Below are positions 1 through 11,867 of a DNA stretch of 64,000 bases, one piece after another. The stretch comes from Actinobacteria bacterium IMCC26103 (GTDB lineage: Bacteria > Actinomycetota > Actinomycetes > Nanopelagicales > Nanopelagicaceae), in the NCBI GenBank assembly GCA_002284875.1, contig CP015604.1:1302001-1366000 (forward strand), given 5' to 3'. The notes under the pieces are model-generated. The model saw only the letters and a program-made list of their open reading frames with translations. It was not told where the DNA came from and did no database searches. The translations under genes were made by a program, and so were the position numbers. The number at the start of each line of letters is the position of its first letter. The stretch's first letter is position 1.

Positions 1-95
1 TCGGCAAGTCCGCGAGAAATTATTTCGGCAATTACATGCAGATGGCCTTTATGGATGGGGTCGAAGGTTCCGCCGTAGATTGCAATCTTTGCCAT
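1..95 (-). CDS. Nucleotidyltransferase, NadD-like (partial, N-terminus only)
   Basis: Only the first 31 codons lie in the window; the gene runs off the left edge. It starts at an ATG (95-93) and soon shows [11 protein letters not shown], the nucleotide-binding signature of the adenylyltransferase superfamily (GTFDP plus the HxGH-type motif). The GGTFDPIH form is typical of NadD, nicotinate-nucleotide adenylyltransferase of NAD synthesis, whereas CoaD usually reads GSFDPxTxGH. NadD is therefore the better guess. The fragment cannot separate NadD from a related nucleotidyltransferase. It is probably co-transcribed with the small membrane gene and ligA upstream on the same strand. Confidence 0.6.
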   Translation of the reverse strand, partial: MAKIAIYGGTFDPIHKGHLHVIAEIISRGLA

Positions 96-133
96 AGTAA
101 AATTATTGAAAGCGCAGTTAACTGGCTTTACTT

Positions 134-256
134 TTAATCGTTATCTAGGCGAAGTACTAGATAGAGAAAGAGGGCAAAGACTACGAAGACGCCGATACCG
201 AAGGCATATGGCGGAACTGGTAGTTCGCGAAGTTGTTCTGATGCGCTGTTAAACAT
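134..256 (-). CDS. Small single-pass membrane protein, 40 aa
   Basis: A short reading frame starts at ATG 256-254, nine bases after the ligA stop, and ends at TAA 136-134. The product has a polar N-terminus rich in Glu and Pro ([10 protein letters not shown]), one hydrophobic segment of about 20 residues ([16 protein letters not shown]), and a short charged tail (RLDND). An AGGGG stretch about nine bases upstream could be its ribosome binding site. Similar tiny proteins sit beside nadD-type genes in other actinobacteria, as I recall, but no function is known to me. The topology is read from sequence; its being a gene is inferred from position and amino-acid pattern. Confidence 0.6.
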   Translation of the reverse strand: MFNSASEQLRELPVPPYAFGIGVFVVFALFLYLVLRLDND

Positions 257-265
257 GGGTACAGA

Positions 266-3356
<3,091 letters not shown>

Positions 3357-3360
<4 letters not shown>

Positions 3361-4490
3361 TTCTGATTTGCCGCCCGTCCACGCGCAATAACTGTCGGAA
3401 GTACAGATAATGCGAAATCTACATCTGCCTGCGTTGAGTCAGCGCCAAGTGAGAAGCGCAGTGATGATTGCGCAGTAATTTCAGTATGGCCCATCGCCAG
3501 CAATACATGTGATGGGCGATGCACGCCGGCGCTGCAGGCAGCCCCAGTTGAACAAGAAACGTTCTCCGAATCCATCAAGAGAAGTAACGAATCGCTTTGT
3601 GTGCCAGGAAAGGTAACGTTAACAATTCCAGGTAAACGGTCGGCGTCCACACCATTTATATAAGCATCAGGTGCTGACGTTTTAAGCCCAGTTTCGAATT
3701 TCTTACGCAGATCAGCAACTTTCTCTGCTGCATATTTCTTACTGGCCACAGCTGCGGCAAAGGCGACTATAGATGGAGTATTTAAAGTGCCGCTGCGAAT
3801 TTCGCGCTCTTGTCCCCCGCCGTGCAGCAAAGCGGGAATCTCATATGCGCGGCGCAGAATTAACGCACCGATGCCATGTGGACCTCCGACTTTATGGCCA
3901 CTTAACGCCATCGATGTCACTCCTAGCTCCTTGTAAGAAAGGGGCACCTTGGTAAATGATTGCACCGCATCGGTATGAACTGGAATATCGCCAGCTATTT
4001 TCACAACTTCGCCCACTGGCTGAATCACACCAGTTTCATTATTTGAATGCATCACCGCAATCAAGGCGATCTCACCACCACGGTTAGAAATTAAATCTTT
4101 CAAGAAAGTTAGATCAATTACCCCTGATTTATTGACAGGAATCTCAATAAGTTCGGCATCTTCATGTTCCACCAACCAGCGCGCCGGATCTAAAACTGCA
4201 TGGTGTTCGATTGCGCTAATCACAATTAATTTCTTACCAGATTTCCAAAATAGACCTTTAATGGCAGCGTTATCTGCTTCGGTGCCAGAACCAGTAAAAA
4301 TAACTTCTGATGGCAGGCATCCCAAAGCTTTAGCGATTACTTCGCGCGCATCTTCTACATCTTTGCGAGTTGAACGACCTTCAGTGTGAAGAGAAGATGG
4401 GTTACCGACTTTTCGCAGAGCAACTTCCATCGCATCGATGGCAACGTCAAAGATCGGCGTAGTTGCCGCATGATCTAGATAGACGCTCAT
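3357..4490 (-). CDS. Cysteine desulfurase (IscS/NifS family)
   Basis: A PLP enzyme that removes sulfur from cysteine as a protein-bound persulfide, here most likely for tRNA thiolation and perhaps Fe-S assembly. The 377 residues include the cofactor histidine region EHHAV (about 96), the SGHKVGGPHG motif with PLP lysine about K200, and the STGAACSAG loop with catalytic Cys about C319. The extended cysteine loop resembles the IscS-type group I. It is first gene of the mnmA-ligA operon. A TAGACT hexamer ends six bases before its ATG, with no Shine-Dalgarno sequence, so the transcript is probably leaderless. Confidence 0.94.
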
Positions 4491-4496
4491 TGGAGC

Positions 4497-4502
4497 AGTC
4501 TA
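4497..4502 (-). promoter_or_regulatory. -10 element, leaderless promoter of cysteine desulfurase-mnmA-ligA
   Basis: On the minus strand TAGACT is followed by six bases (GCTCCA) and the ATG. The spacing would place transcription start at or next to the start codon. Inferred from a pattern repeated throughout this window. Confidence 0.55.
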
Positions 4503-4516
4503 GATCACTGGCCGAA

Positions 4517-5470
4517 TTAACTCTTTTTTGCGCTGATGCCCGCTGTTGCCTGCGGCAGAACGTTGAAGAGATCACCGATCACACCGAAATCGGCGATATC
4601 AAAGATCGGTGCCTCTGGATCTTTATTGACGACGATGATGGATTTAGATGTCTGCATACCGGCGCGATGTTGAATCGCACCAGAAATTCCACAAGCGACA
4701 TAAAGTTGTGGGCTAACAGTCTTACCAGTCTGTCCAACTTGATGCGAATGTGGATACCAACCTGCATCTGTTGCCGCACGTGATGCACCGACGGCCGCAC
4801 CCAATGAATCGGCAAAGTTTTCAACTGCTGCAAAATCACCGTTAGTGCCACGGCCACCTGAGACAACGATGTTGGCTTCCGTTAATTCCGGGCGTCCACC
4901 TTTAACTGGTGGTTGAGAAGATGAGATCGCAGATAACTTTGCGGCATCGCCAATTTCAGCGCTGGCGTTGTCAATTGCTGGTGTTGCGCTTGTGAGATCT
5001 GCTTCGATGCTATTTGGGCGCACGGTAATGATTGGTGTGCCGTGCGAGACCTTGGAATGAACTGTGGTTGAACCACCGAATACCAACTGGGTTGCGGTGG
5101 CATCAGCAGAGACATCAACAGCATCAGTGATAATTCCAGATTCAGTTAATACCGCAACGCGAGCGGCAACTTCTTTACCAAAGGCATGAGATGCAATTAA
5201 AACGGCTGCGGGAGTTTTGCTCTTAATCAAATTAGCTAGCGCATCAGCGACGGCAGGGACGCCATGCTTGGCAAAATCATCTGATTCAACAATTAAAACG
5301 TTAGTGATTGGTCCTTGATTTACCGTTGCGGCAAGGGCTGCACCTTTTCCAGCATCTGCGAATACAACAGCTGTTACAGCGCCAATTCGCGCACCAGCAG
5401 TGGCAAGTTCTGCAGTAATTTTACTGGCTTTATCACCAGAAAAATCGGCGAGGATAAATACGTTGCTCAT
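4517..5470 (-). CDS. etfA: Electron transfer flavoprotein alpha subunit
   Basis: The FAD-carrying subunit of the soluble ETF dimer, which takes electrons from acyl-CoA and related dehydrogenases and passes them to the quinone pool. The 317-residue length is typical. The C-terminal FAD domain (about 195-310) shows [42 protein letters not shown] and the closing [16 protein letters not shown] stretch. It starts inside the etfB stop (four-base overlap). No ETF-quinone oxidoreductase or acyl-CoA dehydrogenase lies in the window, so its electron donors are unknown here. Confidence 0.95.
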   Translation of the reverse strand: MSNVFILADFSGDKASKITAELATAGARIGAVTAVVFADAGKGAALAATVNQGPITNVLIVESDDFAKHGVPAVADALANLIKSKTPAAVLIASHAFGKEVAARVAVLTESGIITDAVDVSADATATQLVFGGSTTVHSKVSHGTPIITVRPNSIEADLTSATPAIDNASAEIGDAAKLSAISSSQPPVKGGRPELTEANIVVSGGRGTNGDFAAVENFADSLGAAVGASRAATDAGWYPHSHQVGQTGKTVSPQLYVACGISGAIQHRAGMQTSKSIIVVNKDPEAPIFDIADFGVIGDLFNVLPQATAGISAKKS

Positions 5471-6249
5471 ATCAACTTCTTCTCTGCTAGGAAATTAACA
5501 AGTGCTTGCCCGCCGTTGCCTTCATCGGTAACTTTTACGCCAGCTGCACGTGGTGGACGTGGTGTTGCATCATTTACTTGTGACCAGGCACTTTGCGATG
5601 AAATGCCAACGGTTGCTAAATCACGTTGTTCTATCGTCTTCTTCTTCGCCGCCATAATTCCCTTAAAAGATGGGTAACGCGGTTCGTTTATCTTTTCAAC
5701 CACGCTAATAACGCATGGGAAAGCTGCGGAAATTTCATCTACTCCAGCTTCAGTAACGCGGGTAATTGAAACTTTTCCGGCCGGATCAACCGTTACCTTT
5801 GAGGCGAAAGTTAACTGGCCCCAACCTAAGCGAGCGCTGATCATCGCTGGCACAACGCTCATTCGCGCATCAGTTGACTCAGTGCCACATATAACAATGT
5901 CATATCCACCATCGCCAATTACCTTGGCAAGGACAGCAGATGTAGCGAGCGCATCGGCACCTGCCAAGGCGGTATCGGTAATTAAAATCGCATCGTTTGC
6001 ACCCATTGATAGCGCTTTGCGAACTGCTTCGGTTGCGCGCTCGGGTCCCATAGAAATTACGGTGACAGTATTTGCGCCACCTTCTTCATTGCCACCATGA
6101 GCTTCTGCGATCCGCAGCGCTTCTTCTACGGCATATTCATCAAGATCATTTAAAACGGCATCAACGTTTACGCGATCGAGAAGGCCATTGACCATCTTCT
6201 TCTCAGCCCACGAATCCGGAACCTGCTTTACGCATACTGCGATCTTCAT
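5467..6249 (-). CDS. etfB: Electron transfer flavoprotein beta subunit
   Basis: Partner of EtfA; in this family the beta subunit binds AMP structurally and docks the donor dehydrogenase. The 260 residues start KIAVCVKQVPDSWAE, the usual EtfB opening, and contain LNDLDEYAVEEALR, GTESTD and GWGQLTFASKV motifs. Near the C-terminus is the RYPSFKGIMAAKKK recognition-loop region. It is first of the etfBA pair. A TAACAT hexamer seven bases before the ATG suggests a leaderless transcript. It is divergent from the glycosyltransferase genes. Confidence 0.95.
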   Translation of the reverse strand: MKIAVCVKQVPDSWAEKKMVNGLLDRVNVDAVLNDLDEYAVEEALRIAEAHGGNEEGGANTVTVISMGPERATEAVRKALSMGANDAILITDTALAGADALATSAVLAKVIGDGGYDIVICGTESTDARMSVVPAMISARLGWGQLTFASKVTVDPAGKVSITRVTEAGVDEISAAFPCVISVVEKINEPRYPSFKGIMAAKKKTIEQRDLATVGISSQSAWSQVNDATPRPPRAAGVKVTDEGNGGQALVNFLAEKKLI

Positions 6250-6256
6250 AGGGCAG

Positions 6257-6262
6257 ATGTTA
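6257..6262 (-). promoter_or_regulatory. -10 element, leaderless promoter of etfBA
   Basis: Minus-strand TAACAT, then seven bases (CTGCCCT), then the etfB ATG. No Shine-Dalgarno sequence can fit. Confidence 0.5.
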
Positions 6263-6379
6263 CTGATGAGTAGGAGTTTGCGCTACCGTAAAACTCTAAA
6301 CCAATACTTCACCTTTTCTTTGCCAACACTTCACCTTCTCGGTCAGGGCCAGTTCAGTCAAAGCCTTCATTCTCAATCC

Positions 6380-7534
6380 ATGATCGCGACCCGGAGTTCA
6401 TCACCACTGCGCATCCTCATCGTCACTGAGGCGTTTCTGCCACAAGTAAATGGTGTGACCAATTCTGTACTGCGCTTACTCGAGTTTTGCAAGAGCGCTG
6501 GCCACGAAGTTCTGGTCGTTGCACCCGAGAGTGAGAACGCACCAAAAGATCATCTTGGCTTCAAAATTAAATATGTTCCAAGTATTGCCATGAAGAAGTT
6601 AATTCCAATGGGGCTACCTAAGAAATATCTAGAACCATTTATTGAAGGCTTTAACCCGGATGTAATTCACCTAGCCTCCCCTATCTTCTTAGGTCACTAT
6701 GTTGCACGCCTTGCGCGAAAGGCAAATATCCCAACTGTCTCGGTCTATCAGACAGATATCGCAGGCTTTGCTCGCCATTACGGGTTAACCGTTGCGCATA
6801 ACACTCTAAAGCGTTGGGTAGCGCGAATTCATTCCACAACTGATTTAACGTTGGCGCCTTCAGGTTGGGCTTGCCGCGACTTAGAAAAATCTGGCGTTAA
6901 CAATGTAAAGCTCTGGCAACGCGGGGTTGATCTAATTAACTTCACGCCCGAGAAGAGAAGTCAATCTTTAAGAGAGAGTTTCCTTCAGCATCGAGGCGCC
7001 AAGCATGTCGTTGGTTATGTCGGACGTCTGGCCAATGAGAAAAGAATTGATGATCTAACTATTCTAGATAGCCAGCCTGATATTCAATTGGTAATCGTCG
7101 GCCACGGTCCAGCGGAAGTTCGCTTAAAGCGCGAGCTGCCTAATGCCATCTTTGTAGGTTATAAATCTGGAAATGATTTGGCAGAACATGTCGCAACCTT
7201 TGATACCTTTGTGCACACTGGAAAGCATGAGACTTTCTGCCAAGCGATCCAAGAAGCACTTGCTTCGGGGACTGTTGTTGTAGGCCCCGATTCTGGTGGA
7301 CCTACAGATTTAATCGAGCACGGTAAGACTGGCTTGCTGATCGATACCGCTGATTCACACCTACTTCTCCACTCTATCTACACCTTGCTTGAGCATCCAT
7401 CACGCGATCTGATGCAAATAGCTGCACGTAAATCCGTCCAACATCGAACATGGGAATATATAAATGAGCGCCTTATTGAACATTATCGAGACGTTATTGA
7501 ACTTGTTGCATCGCGAAAAGATCTGGTCGCGTGA
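6380..7534 (+). CDS. GT4-family glycosyltransferase (mannosyltransferase-like)
   Basis: A GT-B fold glycosyltransferase that probably adds a hexose, perhaps mannose, to a lipid or glycan at the inner membrane face. I start it at ATG 6380 (384 aa) because the frame farther upstream runs into etfB and is not protein-like. This start gives the standard opening LRILIVTEAFLPQVNGV. The C-terminal donor domain has VVGYVGRLANEKRID, the KHETFCQAIQEALASG motif (the EX7E acidic pair) and GPDSGGPTDLI. This resembles the actinobacterial PimB/MgtA-type enzymes, but substrate is not provable. CATTCT lies six bases before the ATG. It overlaps the next gene by four bases. Confidence 0.85.
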   Translation: MIATRSSSPLRILIVTEAFLPQVNGVTNSVLRLLEFCKSAGHEVLVVAPESENAPKDHLGFKIKYVPSIAMKKLIPMGLPKKYLEPFIEGFNPDVIHLASPIFLGHYVARLARKANIPTVSVYQTDIAGFARHYGLTVAHNTLKRWVARIHSTTDLTLAPSGWACRDLEKSGVNNVKLWQRGVDLINFTPEKRSQSLRESFLQHRGAKHVVGYVGRLANEKRIDDLTILDSQPDIQLVIVGHGPAEVRLKRELPNAIFVGYKSGNDLAEHVATFDTFVHTGKHETFCQAIQEALASGTVVVGPDSGGPTDLIEHGKTGLLIDTADSHLLLHSIYTLLEHPSRDLMQIAARKSVQHRTWEYINERLIEHYRDVIELVASRKDLVA

Positions 7535-8667
7535 AGATTATCCATATCGCCAATTTCTATGGCCCTAAATCTGGTGGAATAAAAACCACGCTTCATAATT
7601 TAGGTTCTGGTTACACCAATCGCGGACATGACTTCACCTATATCGTCCCCGGCGTTGGTTTTTATCAAGAGAAAACTCCACACGGCAATCGCATAACCGT
7701 TCCATCAAGGTTAATTCCCTTTAGCGGCGGTTACCGAATTATTAAATCTAATCGCCAAATCAAAAGTATTTTGCTTGCGCTCTCCCCTGACCGCATCGAA
7801 ATCTCAGATCGCTTCACTTTATCCGGCGTTGGGCGTTGGGCTCGCTCTCACAAGATACCCACCTTGGTATTTAGCCACGAGACCTTGCGCGGACTCATTA
7901 AGACCTACCAGCCGTGTTCGCTGAGCAAGTTTGTCCGCTGGCATAACGCGCGCCTAGCGGCAAGCTTTGATCACGTAGTAACAACTACAAACTTTGCTGC
8001 CGCTGAATTTCGTGAGATCGGTATCAATAACTTGATGCAGATTCCGCTTGGTGTAGATCTAGCCACTTTCTCACCAAAGAATCGTGATGAAGATCTGCGC
8101 ACCAAGTTATTAAAGAGCGGTGATGTCTTGCTCGTACATTGCGGCAGACTTTCACCAGAAAAAAAGCCAGAGCGGTCAATCGAGGCTTTGTGCGAGTTAT
8201 TAAAACAAGGAATTAATGCTCGCCTGATTTATGTAGGAACTGGTCCTCTGCATAAGAAGTTATATGAAAGCTCACGCGATATTCCAGTTACTTTCCTAGG
8301 CTATATCTCAGATAAGAAGTATTTAGCACAGATAATTGCATCCGCCGATATCTCAATCGCACCTGGCCCTATTGAAACATTTTGTTTAGCGGCACTGGAA
8401 TCATTAGCAAGTGGAACTCCAGTTGTTTGCTCTGAAACGAGCGCAGTTGGCGAGTTCTTGTTGCTTAATAGCAAAGAGCCGGTTGGTGTGGCTGCGGCCA
8501 ACAATGGCGCCGCCTTTGCCGAAGCGATCAAGGTTTTATTAGCTCGACTAAGTGCAGAAAGATCGCTGCGCTCAAGTTGTCACCATCAGGCAGAGAACTT
8601 TCCGTGGTCCTCCACAATTTCCCAGATGCTCTCGCTATCTACAACGAGACGGCTTCGGGTGGCGTAA
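7531..8667 (+). CDS. GT4-family glycosyltransferase
   Basis: A second GT-B glycosyltransferase (378 aa), starting at a GTG that overlaps the stop of the first (GTGA). The N-terminal acceptor domain begins KIIHIANFYGPKSGGIKTT, with the Gly-rich loop of the family. The donor domain has LVHCGRLSPEKKPERSIEAL and PIETFCLAALESLASGTPVV, which contains the EX7E pair. Translation coupling with its neighbour and the SGNH hydrolase immediately after suggest joint work on one glycolipid or cell-envelope glycan. The sugar and acceptor are unknown. Confidence 0.85.
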   Translation: MKIIHIANFYGPKSGGIKTTLHNLGSGYTNRGHDFTYIVPGVGFYQEKTPHGNRITVPSRLIPFSGGYRIIKSNRQIKSILLALSPDRIEISDRFTLSGVGRWARSHKIPTLVFSHETLRGLIKTYQPCSLSKFVRWHNARLAASFDHVVTTTNFAAAEFREIGINNLMQIPLGVDLATFSPKNRDEDLRTKLLKSGDVLLVHCGRLSPEKKPERSIEALCELLKQGINARLIYVGTGPLHKKLYESSRDIPVTFLGYISDKKYLAQIIASADISIAPGPIETFCLAALESLASGTPVVCSETSAVGEFLLLNSKEPVGVAAANNGAAFAEAIKVLLARLSAERSLRSSCHHQAENFPWSSTISQMLSLSTTRRLRVA

Positions 8668-9510
8668 ATGTTAAATCCAATTACCTTTGCTGTAGTTGGC
8701 GATAGCGCAGCATCTGGCGTTGGTGATTCAGATGATCACGGTAATCATTTTGGTTGGACATATCATTTAGCGAAAGCCTTTCACGAGCCGCTGGTTTACA
8801 TAAATGCATCACGCCCAGGCGCCCGGTCGGCAGAAGTTTTAAATATTCAATTGCCTAAGGTGCTTGAGCACACACCAGAGCTGGCGGCGGTAATTGTGGG
8901 CGGTAATGACTTGCTGCGCAGTAACTTTTCCCCAGATATATTTGAAAAGAACCTACGTCAAACTTTAGTCGAGCTTGTATCTAATGGCTCAACCATTATG
9001 TTGCTTGAGCTGCATGATCCAACAGTCATTGTCCCAATGCCCTATCTCGTTGGTCGTATCTGCCGCAGACGCGTGAACGCGGTTAATGAGGCGACACATC
9101 GACTTAGTAAAGAATTTGGTGCAGTCACGCTGCCAACTCGAGCGCTTGCCGGAATTTATGAGCGCGAGAAGTGGCATGTCGATCGAATGCACCCCAGCAA
9201 ATTTGGCCATCAATTTATTGCAGAGCAATTTGCCGTCTTACTAAGAGAACGTGGTTATTTTGTTGGAGCTGTCCCGATAGATCCAGTAAATAATAGAAGT
9301 CGCAAAGATTCGATTCTCTGGATGTTACGTAACGGAACACCTTGGTTCTTAAAGCGCAGCGTTGATCTGCTGCCTGGACTTATTTGGTTAAGTGGTGCAG
9401 AAATTATCTACATTCTGCGTAAGAAATATTCAAAACTAGCTAAATCATTGAGCGACCTACAGAACGATATTCCGCAAGAATTACTTTCTCCCAGCAAAGT
9501 AAAGATTTAG
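8668..9510 (+). CDS. SGNH/GDSL-type hydrolase
   Basis: A likely esterase or deacylase of the SGNH fold. The 280 residues show block I VVGDSAASGVGD (Ser nucleophile near residue 12), block III VGGNDLL (Gly/Asn oxyanion residues) and block V DRMHPSKFGH (Asp/His). A hydrophobic stretch about 230-250 (LLPGLIWLSGAEIIYIL) may anchor it to the membrane, which is not general in the family. The ATG follows directly on the stop of the second glycosyltransferase, so the three form one transcription unit. A role in trimming or acylating a glycolipid is inference. Confidence 0.85.
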   Translation: MLNPITFAVVGDSAASGVGDSDDHGNHFGWTYHLAKAFHEPLVYINASRPGARSAEVLNIQLPKVLEHTPELAAVIVGGNDLLRSNFSPDIFEKNLRQTLVELVSNGSTIMLLELHDPTVIVPMPYLVGRICRRRVNAVNEATHRLSKEFGAVTLPTRALAGIYEREKWHVDRMHPSKFGHQFIAEQFAVLLRERGYFVGAVPIDPVNNRSRKDSILWMLRNGTPWFLKRSVDLLPGLIWLSGAEIIYILRKKYSKLAKSLSDLQNDIPQELLSPSKVKI

Positions 9511-9557
9511 CGGATTACTTGCACGCGTAATACTTGGTAGTAATTGCTCAACTCGCC

Positions 9558-9563
9558 TAAAAT
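9558..9563 (+). promoter_or_regulatory. -10 element, leaderless promoter of the fab operon
   Basis: TAAAAT followed by seven bases (CACCACC) and the fabD ATG at 9571. It decides the start against the upstream in-frame TTG at 9544, which would lie upstream of the transcript. Confidence 0.6.
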
Positions 9564-9570
9564 CACCACC

Positions 9571-10488
9571 ATGCTCGCCTTCATCGCACCTGGTCAGGGA
9601 GCGCAAACCCCCGGAATGCTTGCGCCCTGGATAGCAGATCCGGCCGCCAAACTTTTACTCACTCAGTGGTCGCATGAAATTAATTTAGATTTAGTACGCC
9701 TAGGAACTACCGCAGATGCAGATGAAATTAAAGATACCGCCAACGCCCAACCCTTAATTGTTGCCGCAGGGCTTTTGGGGGCACGTGCACTTGGTAGAGC
9801 AAAGTTAGCCGTTGTCGCCGGACATTCAGTCGGTGAAATTACCGCCGCTGCAATTGCAGGTGTGATCGATGATGTCGATGCGATGAAGCTAGTGCGCGCC
9901 CGCGGAATTGAGATGGCTAAAGCGGCATCTCTTAAACCTGCTGGAATGTCAGCAGTTCTTGGCGGTGATCGCGAAGTAGTTCTGCGCGCTATCGCAGACC
10001 TTGGGTTAGTTGCGGCAAACGATAACGGCGCTGGACAAATTGTTGCCGCAGGAGATTTAGATGCGCTGGCTCAGTTGGCACCGGAAGGTGCGCGCGTTCG
10101 CGCTTTGGCTGTGGCCGGCGCTTTTCATACTTCTTATATGCAACCAGCAGTTGAACCGCTTTGGTCAATTGCTGCAGCTATTGAAGTTCATTCACCAACT
10201 TGCCCAGTAATCTCTAATAAAGATGGCACTGTTCTGCACGATGGGCGCGAAATTTTAGATCGCATGGTTGCGCAGATATCTAATCCGGTGCGCTGGGATT
10301 TATGTATGGCGACTTTAGAAGGCCATGTATCAGGTGCCCTTGAAGTTCCACCTGCTGGAACTCTGGTTGGTTTACTAAAGCGCGCGGTGCCAATTATCGA
10401 AACCTTTGCCTTAAAGAGCGTTGCAGATGTCACACTTGCTCAAGAATTTATCGCGCGCCACCAAGACGAGCCGAAGACCGAGGGATAG
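9571..10488 (+). CDS. fabD: Malonyl-CoA:ACP transacylase FabD
   Basis: Moves malonyl groups from CoA to acyl carrier protein, loading the fatty-acid synthase. From ATG 9571 the protein is 305 aa and opens LAFIAPGQGAQTPGML, the usual FabD start. The active serine is in GHSVGE (about S86) and the catalytic histidine in GAFHTSYM (about H186). The QPLIVAAG segment and the N-terminal GQGAQ oxyanion loop are present. It leads fabD-fabH-acpP-fabF-accD, the standard actinobacterial gene order, with two bases between its stop and fabH. Confidence 0.95.
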   Translation: MLAFIAPGQGAQTPGMLAPWIADPAAKLLLTQWSHEINLDLVRLGTTADADEIKDTANAQPLIVAAGLLGARALGRAKLAVVAGHSVGEITAAAIAGVIDDVDAMKLVRARGIEMAKAASLKPAGMSAVLGGDREVVLRAIADLGLVAANDNGAGQIVAAGDLDALAQLAPEGARVRALAVAGAFHTSYMQPAVEPLWSIAAAIEVHSPTCPVISNKDGTVLHDGREILDRMVAQISNPVRWDLCMATLEGHVSGALEVPPAGTLVGLLKRAVPIIETFALKSVADVTLAQEFIARHQDEPKTEG

Positions 10489-10490
10489 TA

Positions 10491-11513
10491 ATGGTTATTA
10501 AAGTTAAAGCTGGGAGTGAAAGCACCATCCTTTCAGTTGGTACCTATCGCCCTGCGCGCTTGGTTCCCAATTCAGAAATTGTCGATGCCATTGATTCCAG
10601 CGATGAATGGATTGTGCAACGCACAGGTATTGAATCGCGTCGCTTTGCCGGCCCTGATGAATCAGTTGTTGATATGGCAATTGGAGCCGCAGAACAAGCG
10701 CTGCTACGTGCAAAGTTAACTATTAAAGATATTGATTCAGTAATAGTTGCAACCATTACCTATCCGCATCAAGCACCATCTGCGGCAACTGCCTTAATCC
10801 AACGAATGGGCAATCCAACAGCTGCCGCTTTCGACATCAGCGCAGCTTGTGCCGGTTTTTGTTATGGCGTTGCCATGGGCCATGATTTTGTTCGCGCCGG
10901 AAGCGCCAAGAAAGTATTGGTCGTTGGTGTTGAGAAAATTTCAGATTTTACCGACCCAACAGATCGCGCAACGGCATTTATCTTCGCAGATGGCGCAGGA
11001 GCAGTAGTAATCGGTGAATCAAACGAGGCTGGTATCGGCCCAGTTGAATGGGGATCTGATTCAGAAAATCGCGATGCCATCTTGATGAATCCATCTTGGA
11101 TTGATGTGCGCGATACGCAAACACAATTAACTAAGGCAGATATTAAGTGGCCGAACATTACGCAAGAGGGACAGAAGGTATTTCGTTGGGCAGTCTTTTC
11201 GATGAGTAAGGCAGCGCTCAAAGCTTTGGATTCGGCTGGACTTTCCGTTAATGAAATTGCTGCCTTTATTCCGCATCAAGCAAATATGCGAATTATTGAA
11301 ACTATGGCAAAGGAAATGAAATTACCTGATTCGGTAATTATTGCTGACGATATTCGAACCAATGGAAATACATCGGCGGCATCGATTCCACTTGCGATGG
11401 ATGCCTTATTAGCTAAACATCCAGAGTTGCATGGCAAGTTAGCCTTGCTGATCGGCTATGGCGCAGGTCTCGTTTATGCTGGCCAAGTTGTGAAATTGCC
11501 ACCAAAACCATAA
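10491..11513 (+). CDS. fabH: Beta-ketoacyl-ACP synthase III FabH
   Basis: Starts chain synthesis by condensing an acyl-CoA primer with malonyl-ACP. The 340 residues contain the catalytic triad of the KAS III group: Cys in DISAACAGF (about C120), His in FIPHQANMRI (about H262) and Asn in IRTNGNTSAASIP (about N292). The GYGAGLVYAGQV end is also typical. Actinobacterial FabH often prefers branched primers, but the primer here cannot be read from sequence. It lies two bases after fabD. Confidence 0.95.
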   Translation: MVIKVKAGSESTILSVGTYRPARLVPNSEIVDAIDSSDEWIVQRTGIESRRFAGPDESVVDMAIGAAEQALLRAKLTIKDIDSVIVATITYPHQAPSAATALIQRMGNPTAAAFDISAACAGFCYGVAMGHDFVRAGSAKKVLVVGVEKISDFTDPTDRATAFIFADGAGAVVIGESNEAGIGPVEWGSDSENRDAILMNPSWIDVRDTQTQLTKADIKWPNITQEGQKVFRWAVFSMSKAALKALDSAGLSVNEIAAFIPHQANMRIIETMAKEMKLPDSVIIADDIRTNGNTSAASIPLAMDALLAKHPELHGKLALLIGYGAGLVYAGQVVKLPPKP

Positions 11514-11528
11514 ATTTTCCGCGCTTAG

Positions 11529-11557
11529 CCCCCAATTACTAGGAAGTAAGGGGATTT
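11529..11557 (+). promoter_or_regulatory. Stem-loop between fabH and acpP
   Basis: CCCCC (529-533) and TTACT (536-540) can pair with AGTAA (545-549) and GGGG (550-553), with a two-base bulge and a small loop, followed by ATTT. It could be a partial terminator or an mRNA-stability structure that sets ACP dosage apart from fabDH. Confidence 0.35.
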
Positions 11558-11610
11558 ATCGGAGAGAATTACCACCTATTCACAATGAAGTAAGAAAAGG
11601 ATCTATCAAA

Positions 11611-11859
11611 ATGGCACTATCAGCAGCAGATGTACTGGCAGGAATCAAAGAGATTGTTGAAGAAGTAGCTGGTATTCCAGCAGCCTCAATCGAGCTAGAT
11701 AAGAACTTTACTGACGACCTTGAAGTTGATTCACTAAGCATGGTTGAAGTTGTAGTTGCTTGCGAAGAGCGTTTTGGCGTAAAGATTCCTGATGAGAAAG
11801 TTACTGATCTGGCAACAGTAGGAGATGCAGTTAACTTCATCGTAAACGCTGCCGCATAA
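11611..11859 (+). CDS. acpP: Acyl carrier protein
   Basis: Carries growing acyl chains on a phosphopantetheine arm for the type II fatty-acid synthase. The 82-residue acidic protein has the modification site in DDLEVDSLSMVEVV (about S41). Helix II recognition residues and the VGDAVNFI C-terminal helix are in place. A good ribosome site (AAAAGGA, 11594-11600) sits about ten bases before the ATG. The 97-base gap after fabH holds a stem-loop, so it may have extra regulation. Confidence 0.96.
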   Translation: MALSAADVLAGIKEIVEEVAGIPAASIELDKNFTDDLEVDSLSMVEVVVACEERFGVKIPDEKVTDLATVGDAVNFIVNAAA

Positions 11860-11867
11860 GTAATTTC

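Noticed and set aside
6188-6379. Upstream extension of the first GT4 glycosyltransferase
   Set aside because: It overlaps the etfB coding region, is not family-like and contains no ribosome site; ATG 6380 gives the normal N-terminus.
9544-9570. TTG 9544 as the fabD start
   Set aside because: The TAAAAT -10 lies inside this extension, seven bases before ATG 9571, and the family begins at the ATG.
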